Source of the DNA: a virus
Reading direction: 5' to 3' (one strand)
DNA length: 31,820 nt
Virus record (IMG/VR): IMGVR_UViG_3300009504_000003
Coordinates: 1 to 31,820 of that record
A program made the translations under genes and the position numbers. How positions within the stretch are numbered: position 1 is the stretch's first letter; every line of letters starts with the position of its first letter. Positions 22,248 to 29,067 of this stretch are shown here, in pieces. The notes under the pieces are model-generated. The model ran no database searches, had not been told where the DNA came from, and saw only the letters and a list, made by a program, of their open reading frames with translations.

Positions 22248-24512
22248 ATGCCATTGTTACCCTCACCTATGGTGGCACCTGTTGCACGCTTTAAAAATTG
22301 GTTTGCTAATCGCAAAACCACGCCTCGCTCACAAGTGGACAGGCAGCGTTATACCAAGGGGGCACCGAGGCAATGGGCTGTTGGCCGGCTTACGGCACAA
22401 CAGGTGTACAATATTTGTGAATCCAACTATACTGTAAGCACGGTGTTGGACGCTGTTTGTGCGGATAGCACACAAGTTGGTTGGGAGTGGCGGGTGGAAA
22501 ACCCCGACAAGCCCATACACTTGGACGATATGTTAGCACAGCACAACGCCGAGGCTTTGTTGCGCAACCCGAACCCACAGGATAGTGGCAAGGATTTGCT
22601 CGCCCAAATACGGTATGAGTTGGAGGCGGGTGGCGACGCCTTTGTGGAGGTTGTTTGGGGCACGGTGTACAACGATATTGGCGAGGCCATAGGCCGGCAG
22701 CCTGCGGAATTATGGGTTGTGCCGTGTTGGACAATGGAGTTGTTGCCTGTTGATACCACCGGCGTGTTGCCTGCATGTGGGCCGGCATACCAACAGCGTG
22801 TTGGTGGCAAAGTTGTTGCAACCTTTACAGCTGACGAGATTATACACATAAGGGGTGGCAGCAAGGGTGGCCGTTTGTATGGTACCCCAAAGTTGTTGAG
22901 TGTGCTGGCCCTTATCGCAATCCAAGCAAAAAGCATATCCTACAATGTTAAGTTGTTTGCTGATGGCCGGCCACCCAATGCTATTGTTAGCTTGGACGCC
23001 AGCATTGAGGATATACAACGGTTGTTGGACGAAAACGAAAAGCGCATGGCCCACAATCCACATACCATACCGTTTTTGGCTGCCAAGGGTGCCAATGTGT
23101 TGCGTGTTATGGATAGCATAAAAGATATGCAAATGTTGGACATGCTCAAGTTTTGCGAGCGCACTATCTTGGCCCGTTGGCGTACACCACCGGTTAGCAT
23201 CGGCATAAGCGAGGCTGGTGGTGCTGGTATTGTGGTTGGCGAAACCCAGGTGGACAAGTATTGGGATATGGTGGAGGAGGGCAACGAAAAAATATCGGAG
23301 GCCTTCACCAAATACTTGCGCCGGTACATGGGTTTGGAAAACCATTATTTGCACATCTTGAGTGCAAGGCCGGACAAGGCTGTTGAACAAGCAACGGTGG
23401 ACGCTGCTTATCTCGACCGTGGTGTTTACACCATTAACGAGGTGCGGAATAACATGGGCCTTGCACCTGTGGATTGGGGCGCAATACCATGGCAACCAGC
23501 TGTGCCCGCCAACCAACTTTTTAACGCTCACTCCTCTTCTATGCTGCCCAACGCTGGCAACATGGTGCCTGGGTTGTTAGGCAGCAAACACACTCTTGCC
23601 CAGGCACCGCCTTCTTATACACCAAAAGTGCAACCTATCCATGCCGGCAACGGCGGGTGCGTGCCGGCGCAAAAAGCCGCACCCGCCACCTCCGGCATGG
23701 ACAAGCTGGTTGCGCCTTTGGTTGTTGATATGGTAAACAGCATGTTGGCTGTGGCTGATGAGATGCGGGCCGATGTGCTGCGCCTGGTAAAATCTGTGGA
23801 CATCATAACCAAGGCTGAGGGCATCGACCAAGAGAGTTTGGTGCAAGAGGCCACCAAGATTATGCAAGCTTACACGGGCGATATGGACGCTGCCACGGTG
23901 CGTTACTTTGCGGAGGCGTACATAGGTGGCAAGGGTGAGCAGGCGGAAGATTTGTTGTATAACATGGCTTGGGGCGAGGACGATTACAAACGCTTGGACG
24001 CCATGCGTGTTGCGTGGAGTAACACGGCGATACGCACCTTCCAGGCTGACCAAGTTAAGATAATACAAGATAGCCTCCAAGCTGTTGCTGCGGAGCCCGA
24101 TTTGTACAAGTACCGTGTGCTGGTGGAGGAACAGTTGGAAACCAACTTGTGGCGTGAAGATTACAAGCTGGAGCGTATTGCACGCACCAGCCTCAACCGT
24201 TCATACAATCGTGGCAGGGGTACCCAAATGCAAGAGGTGCTTGGTGTTAGCGACCCCGATGTGGATTTTATCACCGCTGGCGACGAACGGGTACGGGCCT
24301 CGCATCGTGATGCGGGCGCAAGGAGCCCAATCCCATTAAGCGAAGCCATGCGGTTTATTGAGGGCGACATAAACTGCCGGTGCCGGATAGTACGCACCCT
24401 TACGGAATTGCCGCCTGGCGTGCCAAGTGCAAGCCAGCTGGTGGAGGACATAACCCAGGCCCGCCAAGATGCGTTGGCGGAGGCCATAGCACGATACCAG
24501 GAGGCGGCATAG
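22248..24512 (+). CDS. Portal protein fused to MuF-type head morphogenesis domain
   Basis: 754 residues from ATG 22248. Residues 1 to about 440 read as a HK97-type portal (KNWFANRK, then QQVYNICESNYTVSTVLDAV, DEIIHIRGGSKGGRLYGTP, TILARWRTPPVSIG). Pro-rich and helical spacers follow. From about 642 a MuF/SPP1-gp7-type domain is clear: RIARTSLNRSYNRGRGTQMQ, DERVRASHRDAGARSPI, and INC710RC, the end signature. In most phages these are two genes, and one fused chain is unusual. The portal forms the dodecameric DNA gate, and the MuF part is a minor head protein carried inside. An alternative start at GTG 22143 is less likely. Confidence 0.9.
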   Translation: MPLLPSPMVAPVARFKNWFANRKTTPRSQVDRQRYTKGAPRQWAVGRLTAQQVYNICESNYTVSTVLDAVCADSTQVGWEWRVENPDKPIHLDDMLAQHNAEALLRNPNPQDSGKDLLAQIRYELEAGGDAFVEVVWGTVYNDIGEAIGRQPAELWVVPCWTMELLPVDTTGVLPACGPAYQQRVGGKVVATFTADEIIHIRGGSKGGRLYGTPKLLSVLALIAIQAKSISYNVKLFADGRPPNAIVSLDASIEDIQRLLDENEKRMAHNPHTIPFLAAKGANVLRVMDSIKDMQMLDMLKFCERTILARWRTPPVSIGISEAGGAGIVVGETQVDKYWDMVEEGNEKISEAFTKYLRRYMGLENHYLHILSARPDKAVEQATVDAAYLDRGVYTINEVRNNMGLAPVDWGAIPWQPAVPANQLFNAHSSSMLPNAGNMVPGLLGSKHTLAQAPPSYTPKVQPIHAGNGGCVPAQKAAPATSGMDKLVAPLVVDMVNSMLAVADEMRADVLRLVKSVDIITKAEGIDQESLVQEATKIMQAYTGDMDAATVRYFAEAYIGGKGEQAEDLLYNMAWGEDDYKRLDAMRVAWSNTAIRTFQADQVKIIQDSLQAVAAEPDLYKYRVLVEEQLETNLWREDYKLERIARTSLNRSYNRGRGTQMQEVLGVSDPDVDFITAGDERVRASHRDAGARSPIPLSEAMRFIEGDINCRCRIVRTLTELPPGVPSASQLVEDITQARQDALAEAIARYQEAA

Positions 24513-24513
24513 T

Positions 24514-25005
24514 ATGGCCATAAGCATGGAGGTTAAAGGTTTGGACAAGCTAATGCGCCGCATGGAGGGCTTGCCCGCTGGCATAGATGCTGCGGTAAAG
24601 CATACGGTGCAAGAATGGGGCGAGTATTATTACCAGGCTACCCAACACGCTTGCCCTGTGGATAAGGGCACGCTTGCTGCGAGTGGCATTAACGAAACTG
24701 ATGTTGAAAACAAAACCGTGCGCATTGTGTACCAGGCAAAGCATGCCAAGCCGGTGGAGTATGGTTGGCAGCGTACCCAACCCATATTTCCGGTACGCAA
24801 GCGGGCGTTGGCTTGGGAGGCCGATAGGGTAGGCCGTTTATCGGTTGGCGGGCGGGCTCCTGGCAATCGTGTTGTGGTAAAATATGTGCTTACGCCGGCA
24901 CGACACCAGGGTACAAGTTACATACGGGTGCCGTTGCAGCGGGCAAAACCACTTATCCACGACTTTTTCCGCCAAGGCATGCAACTACATGGAGGCGCAA
25001 CTTGA
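24514..25005 (+). CDS. HK97 gp10-like tail completion / head-tail joining protein
   Basis: 163 residues from ATG 24514. It has the pattern of the HK97 gp10/putative tail-component family: MEVKGLDKLMRRMEGLPAG, a helix, then CPVDKGTLAASG, VYQAKHAKPVEYGW and late basic residues before a helix. It normally lies after the head-tail connector, but here it stands between portal and protease. It may join the tail or serve in the capsid. Its 3' end overlaps the protease start by one base. Confidence 0.75.
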   Translation: MAISMEVKGLDKLMRRMEGLPAGIDAAVKHTVQEWGEYYYQATQHACPVDKGTLAASGINETDVENKTVRIVYQAKHAKPVEYGWQRTQPIFPVRKRALAWEADRVGRLSVGGRAPGNRVVVKYVLTPARHQGTSYIRVPLQRAKPLIHDFFRQGMQLHGGAT

Positions 25006-25898
25006 TGGCAGACATAACATTTGTGGAGATAGATTTTTACAAGGCAATGGACACCGATGCTGGCGTAATCGTGGAGGGGTATGCCAGCACCAACCGTAAA
25101 GACCGCCAAGGCGAGGTGGTTGATGTTAGCACCCTGCGGTTGGAGGATTTTATGCACAATCCTGTGGTGTTGTACCAGCATAACCAGGACAAGCCTGTTG
25201 GCCGTGTGCTATCGCACAAGTTTAAGGAGGAAGATGGCAAACAGGTATGGTGGATACGGGCATTCATAGATGGCAGCACCATGCTTGGCCGTGAGGTTGT
25301 GCGGTTGGTGCGCAATGGGGTGTTGCGTGCCTTCAGCGTTGCAGGCAAACCCAAACGGGTTGCAGACAACACCTTATACGACTTTGATGTGTTTGAGGTT
25401 AGCATTGTAAGTGTGCCCGCAAACCCCGATGCGTTGTTCACTATGGCCAAGGCCCATGGTTGGGACGATGACATAAAAATGTGGGTAGATTTGGGTATTG
25501 CTGCCACAACACAAGAGGCCATGGTTTACAAGGCCATGGAATTACATCACGCTCCTAAAAAGGAGGTAAAGCCTATGGAAAACAACAAAGAGGCCCTTGA
25601 TGGCCAGGAAAAACAGGAGGCCCCGATAACACCGGAAGCCGTGCTTGCCCGCATCGAAGCGGTGGAAGCCAAGGTTGCCGTGTTGGAGGAACAAGTGGCC
25701 TCTATGCAAGCACCAGCGGAGCCCGCTGATGCGGAAGGCGAACCACAGGAGGCAACGGCACCCAAACGGGCCAAGCCCGATGCCAAAAAGTCTGTGGTGG
25801 CAGACAACACCAGCAAGCCAGGTGCCGAACCAGCTGACCGGTACAAGGCGGCTGAAGATGCGTGGCGGGCACGCAAAAAGGCAATGGGGTGGTTGTAA
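25005..25898 (+). CDS. Prohead protease (S78/HK97-like) with scaffold extension
   Basis: 297 residues from ATG 25005 (TTG 25002 is an alternative). Protease core: VEGYASTN (23-30), LYQH59N, then S111 in LRAFSVAG and FEVSIVSVPANPDA (130-143), fitting the His-Ser layout of the HK97-type S78 protease that matures the head. The C-terminal ~107 residues are charged, coiled-coil-like (PITPEAVLARIEAVEAKVAVLEEQ) and probably serve as scaffold. A strong internal start at 25575 would make that half separately. Confidence 0.88.
   Translation: MADITFVEIDFYKAMDTDAGVIVEGYASTNRKDRQGEVVDVSTLRLEDFMHNPVVLYQHNQDKPVGRVLSHKFKEEDGKQVWWIRAFIDGSTMLGREVVRLVRNGVLRAFSVAGKPKRVADNTLYDFDVFEVSIVSVPANPDALFTMAKAHGWDDDIKMWVDLGIAATTQEAMVYKAMELHHAPKKEVKPMENNKEALDGQEKQEAPITPEAVLARIEAVEAKVAVLEEQVASMQAPAEPADAEGEPQEATAPKRAKPDAKKSVVADNTSKPGAEPADRYKAAEDAWRARKKAMGWL
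25552..25567 (+). promoter_or_regulatory. SD sequence partly sealed in hairpin before nested scaffold start
   Basis: AGGAGGT (25561-25567) lies 7 bases before ATG 25575. CTCCT (25552-25556) pairs with AGGAG (25561-25565) over a four-A loop, so the SD would be masked until a ribosome reading the protease gene opens the stem. This is the strongest SD match in the window and sits inside a coding gene. Confidence 0.6.
25575..25898 (+). CDS. Nested in-frame scaffold protein
   Basis: 107 residues from ATG 25575, in the same frame and with the same stop as the protease. It reads MENNKEALDGQEKQ, a coiled-coil-like EAVLARIEAVEAKVAVLEEQ, a low-complexity Ala/Glu/Lys stretch and a C-terminal basic helix (WRARKKAMGWL). 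A near-perfect SD with 7-base spacing supports independent initiation, as in lambda C/Nu3. The C-terminal basic helix would bind capsid. It would give extra scaffold copies relative to protease. Confidence 0.65.
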   Translation: MENNKEALDGQEKQEAPITPEAVLARIEAVEAKVAVLEEQVASMQAPAEPADAEGEPQEATAPKRAKPDAKKSVVADNTSKPGAEPADRYKAAEDAWRARKKAMGWL

Positions 25899-26828
25899 AT
25901 GCGTGACTACCAGGCAACCATAGACCCCGAGGTGCTCAAGGCCGTTACCGAAACGGCTGATGTGGCCGGCATCGTGCCACAGGTTTGGAGCAGCGAGGTG
26001 GAAAAGGCTGCGAGGCCCAACAGGGTTATGCGTGGCCTCATCGTGCTGAACACGGAGCTCAAGGAAACGGGCGGTGATGTGGTAAAGATACCCAAGCTTG
26101 GCACCCTTGTGGCGCAAAAGCTGACGGAGGCCACCCCAACCGTGCCACAAAAGTGGGACGCCAGCACAACCGTGGACATAACACCCGAGGAAGGCGGTGC
26201 TGCGGTGGAGGTAACATGGCGTGCGCTCAACAGGGCATACCGCAATGTAATGACCGATGTTACCACCGAGTTGGGTGAGGCCCTGGCACAAATGGAAGAT
26301 TTGGAGATTATCGAAACCATGGTGGCCGCACCTGGTACCGAAATCTTCAGCAACGGCACCGGCGTGGACGATATAACCGCCGACGATGTGTTCACCGTTG
26401 GCTTGTTCAAAGATGCCCTTGAGGCATTGCGAACCGCCAATGTGAAAAAGCCGCATGTGTGTGTTATACACCCTGCGGTGGAGCGCAGCCTGTTGGACGA
26501 CGACCAATTTGTAAACGCCAGCGAGTACGGTGACCCAAGCATCGTGCAAACCGGCGAAATTGGGCAGTATCTTGGCGTGCGGGTGTTCACAAGCACCAAC
26601 ATGCCGGTGGCGGACAACACGGGTGGCGTGCCCGTGTACCAAAGCCTGTTCTTTGGCCCCAGGGCCGCAGCCATGGCCCTCAAGCACGACCCCGACTACC
26701 GTGAGGACGAACAGATACTTGACAGGAGCAGCATCTTGGCATCATACATAGATTATGGTGTTGCTGTGCTGAACGACTACCAAATAGTACTCCTGTACAG
26801 CGCAGGCGGCGGAGCCCCAAGCCCGTAA
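25899..26828 (+). CDS. Major capsid protein, HK97 fold
   Basis: 309 residues from ATG 25899, directly after the protease stop. It reads MRDYQATIDPEVLKAVTETA, then a spine-like AQMEDLEIIETMVAA, an A-domain PHVCVIHPAVERSLL and IGQYLGVRVFTSTNMP, with a conserved Ala-rich FFGPRAAAMAL region near the end. That matches the N4-gp56/P22-like branch of HK97-fold coats, lacking a long N-terminal delta domain, in agreement with a separate scaffold. It makes the icosahedral shell. A hairpin (26860-26884) follows. Confidence 0.88.
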   Translation: MRDYQATIDPEVLKAVTETADVAGIVPQVWSSEVEKAARPNRVMRGLIVLNTELKETGGDVVKIPKLGTLVAQKLTEATPTVPQKWDASTTVDITPEEGGAAVEVTWRALNRAYRNVMTDVTTELGEALAQMEDLEIIETMVAAPGTEIFSNGTGVDDITADDVFTVGLFKDALEALRTANVKKPHVCVIHPAVERSLLDDDQFVNASEYGDPSIVQTGEIGQYLGVRVFTSTNMPVADNTGGVPVYQSLFFGPRAAAMALKHDPDYREDEQILDRSSILASYIDYGVAVLNDYQIVLLYSAGGGAPSP

Positions 26829-26859
26829 GGGCGTGGTAAAACTACCATACCCCGACAAT

Positions 26860-26884
26860 GTTGGGGGCACCGATTGCCCCCAAC
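26860..26884 (+). terminator. Strong hairpin after major capsid gene
   Basis: GTTGGGGGCA (26860-26869) is a perfect 10-base complement of TGCCCCCAAC (26875-26884) with a five-base loop. It lies 32 bases after the capsid stop. There is no T-run, so it may be a partial terminator, an RNA processing or stability element, which would raise capsid mRNA over downstream genes. A smaller stem (TGGTA...TACCA, 26834-26847) precedes it. Confidence 0.6.
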
Positions 26885-26959
26885 CAACCCTCTTCCCCAA
26901 TATCGCCGGCGTTGGCTTAAACTGCTGTGCTGGCGCAAAAACTGCGAGGTGAAAAAAAC

Positions 26960-27217
26960 ATGCGTACTGTAAGGAAGCGTGGCGAAGATGGTTGGGACTG
27001 GGTGTACGGCAAGGCCGGCAACACCAAGCCCGAACCGGTTGAGGATACTGCCCAGGCTGTTGTAACCTTTGAACAGGTTGATGCCATGACGGTTGCTGAT
27101 GCTGCCAAAGCGTTGGTTGGTGTTGGTGATGTGGAGCTTTTGCACCGGTTGGTTGCGGAAGCCAGGCTCAAGGGCACGGCAAGGGCTGCGAAGGAGCGAT
27201 TGCGCCAGGTGGTGTAA
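26960..27217 (+). CDS. Small structural-region protein of unknown function
   Basis: 85 residues from ATG 26960, with GAGGTG 9 bases ahead. It reads MRTVRKRGEDGWDWVYGKAGN, then a Glu/Val linker and helical AKALVGVGDVELLHRLVAEARLKG, ending basic. Its position after the major capsid and its size fit a decoration or head-internal protein, which is not proven. An in-frame upstream ATG is absent, although TTG-type alternatives exist at 26927. Confidence 0.55.
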   Translation: MRTVRKRGEDGWDWVYGKAGNTKPEPVEDTAQAVVTFEQVDAMTVADAAKALVGVGDVELLHRLVAEARLKGTARAAKERLRQVV

Positions 27218-27220
27218 GCT

Positions 27221-27346
27221 GTGGATAGCACACAAGTTGCGGCTAATCGCATAATGTTGGCGGTTGCTGCGCCACCGGTTGCCACAAGGCAAAGCACGCA
27301 AATGGCAGCTAACCGCTGGCTTGGCGTTATTGAGGGGGTGGTTTAA
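27221..27346 (+). CDS. Very small ORF, probable co-translated protein
   Basis: 41 residues from GTG 27221 to TAA 27344-27346. It reads MDSTQVAANRIMLAVAAPPVATRQSTQMAANRWLGVIEGVV. It fits exactly between neighbours, with AGGTGG upstream at about 27206-27211, and no other explanation for this stretch was found. The twice-seen pattern QxAANR suggests a small repeat. Function unknown. Confidence 0.5.
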   Translation: MDSTQVAANRIMLAVAAPPVATRQSTQMAANRWLGVIEGVV

Positions 27347-27348
27347 CC

Positions 27349-28527
27349 ATGCGCATGGTGAGTACACAAGAGGCCATGAATCGCATTGCCGAGTTGGTTG
27401 TTAGTGGTGGTGGTTTGGTGCCGCCCCAAACATCTAATGTGCAAGTGGTGTTTTGCGATAGCAACGCCACCATGCCCGCTGGTGTTGTGGCTGATGGCAC
27501 CATAAACAAACCGTTTGGCCGCACAATCGAGGCGTTTAATTGGGCGGTGGAAAACGGTGTAACCGATTTGCACATTGTGTATGGCCCAAGGCACCAAGAT
27601 TGGACTGGGGGCATACCATTGCCATACAAGGTGCCGAGCACTATAACCAGCCTGTACATGGGTTGTTTGGGTGCTTGGGATAACGAACAACGCATACGGC
27701 CATTGGACTTTGTTGATGCTACCAACATCTCAACCATACAAATGGTTGATGTGAAAGCACCACAATGCACCTTTGTGACTGAGGGCGTGTTTGTTGGGTA
27801 TTGGGGTGGTATGTATGGTGGCATAGCACGCAAGTTTGGCGATTTGGGCCAGGTTGTGTGTTACTTTGACGGGCTGTTGGTTACACAAGCACAACTAACA
27901 GCCTTGCAAGATACCGATGTGTTCTTATGCTTGGGCGGCGTGTATGTGCTCGATACCGGTTATAAGCACGAGTTTGGCTTCTTATCCTGGGAAGATGGCG
28001 TTGATTATGTAGCCATTGGTGCAGAGGCCGTGTACATATCCAAGTTGCCAACTGACCCGGATAGTGCCACTAACAAAGCGTATGTGGACGCCAAAGTGTT
28101 TGGCAACGAGGTTGGCAACAGTACCCGTGGCCCGTTTACAACCAGCCAAGTGCCACCCGCAAGTGCTTCCAGCTCTTTATCTCCAAACTTGGGCAATTTG
28201 CCGCCTGGCAAATACCTTATCATGTGGGCAGCCAATGCTCGCACCGATGTTGGGCCAAACCGTGGTGGTTTTGTGCGCATCGGATACGGCCAAAACCCGA
28301 CCGACATCGTGTACAACCAATACCATTGTGGTTGTGACCTTGTGCAGATAGGGCCAGCAACTTACAAGGAGCGCAGGACGGCCATTAGTGGTTTTGGCAC
28401 CTTCGAGGTGTTGGAGGGCCAAACGGGCAATTACTTTTTGTGGGTAAACGCCTCGTTGCGTGATGCTGCCAGCCTTGGCACGCTTACGGTGGACAATATC
28501 CGCATATCATGGTGGAGGTATGAATGA
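27349..28527 (+). CDS. Fibre/receptor-binding-like structural protein
   Basis: 392 residues from ATG 27349. N-terminal 1-30 is helical. Residues 60-220 repeat short beta strands with Gly turns (HIVYGPRHQDWTGGI, VDVKAPQCTFVTEG, FVGYWGGMYGGIARK), as in beta-helix proteins. LPTDPDSATNKAYVDAKV (about 234-251) is a typical fibre motif before a distal domain. The C-terminal third, ending ISWWRYE, is a beta-sandwich-like tip. Head fibre or tail fibre cannot be distinguished: the position is in the head block. Confidence 0.6.
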   Translation: MRMVSTQEAMNRIAELVVSGGGLVPPQTSNVQVVFCDSNATMPAGVVADGTINKPFGRTIEAFNWAVENGVTDLHIVYGPRHQDWTGGIPLPYKVPSTITSLYMGCLGAWDNEQRIRPLDFVDATNISTIQMVDVKAPQCTFVTEGVFVGYWGGMYGGIARKFGDLGQVVCYFDGLLVTQAQLTALQDTDVFLCLGGVYVLDTGYKHEFGFLSWEDGVDYVAIGAEAVYISKLPTDPDSATNKAYVDAKVFGNEVGNSTRGPFTTSQVPPASASSSLSPNLGNLPPGKYLIMWAANARTDVGPNRGGFVRIGYGQNPTDIVYNQYHCGCDLVQIGPATYKERRTAISGFGTFEVLEGQTGNYFLWVNASLRDAASLGTLTVDNIRISWWRYE

Positions 28528-28787
28528 TGCCAACAACAACCTATGACTACAACATAGCCGAAGGCAAGGTGCCGGTAATATGGCGGAGCACAATGGTGGA
28601 GCCCGATGTTTGGGAAGATACGGGCATACACCCCGACATATTACAATCTGATATTGTGCCGCCTGTACACGGGTGTACATACGATTATGACACACGGGTG
28701 TTGGTGGCGGAGTTTGAAGGCGAGATATCCACCGCCGAAAAAACCACTTTGGACAACATCGTGGCTGCAAACCTGGAGGACGCCTAA
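28524..28787 (+). CDS. Small structural protein of unknown function
   Basis: 87 residues from ATG 28524, overlapping the previous stop (ATGA); ATG 28527 is equally possible. GGAGG is at 28514-28518. It reads MMPTTTYDYNIAEGKVPVIW, then acidic and ending GEISTAEKTTLDNIVAANLEDA, a helix like those found in small fibre-accessory proteins. Its partner is likely the fibre just upstream. Confidence 0.55.
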   Translation: MMPTTTYDYNIAEGKVPVIWRSTMVEPDVWEDTGIHPDILQSDIVPPVHGCTYDYDTRVLVAEFEGEISTAEKTTLDNIVAANLEDA

Positions 28788-29065
28788 TGACCAATACGCC
28801 CTTGTGGTTGTTAGATGTACAGCAAGATTTGGGCAGCATCAAAGCCACGCTTGCTGGACAAGGGCGTGAAATAGGCGAGATAAAATCCAAGGTGGATAAG
28901 ATTGAAACACGCATGGGCAAGGTGGAAAGGTTTGTGCCCTGTAACAGCAAACCCAATGGTGTTGCTGGTTGGGTGGAGGGCCACCCGAAGGCGAGTACTG
29001 CCAGCATACTTGTGGCGGCTGTTACATTGTTGCGCATCGTGGACAATTTGTTGGGAGGCTTGTAA
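28787..29065 (+). CDS. Holin-like small membrane protein
   Basis: 92 residues from ATG 28787 (TAATG overlap). Residues ~8-50 form a coiled coil (LDVQQDLGSIKATL, IGEIKSKVDKIETRM). A hydrophobic segment, SILVAAVTLLRIVDNLLGGL, occupies 72-92 at the C-terminus and can span a membrane. This coiled-coil plus terminal TM layout is seen in XhlA-like lysis-associated proteins, so a holin or holin helper is possible. No endolysin is adjacent. Confidence 0.55.
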   Translation: MTNTPLWLLDVQQDLGSIKATLAGQGREIGEIKSKVDKIETRMGKVERFVPCNSKPNGVAGWVEGHPKASTASILVAAVTLLRIVDNLLGGL

Positions 29066-29067
29066 GC

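Noticed and set aside
25542-26687. Long open frame on the minus strand (about 381 codons)
   Set aside because: It is antisense to the protease and major capsid genes, which are recognised with confidence; its content is His/Gly/Cys-rich shadow sequence.
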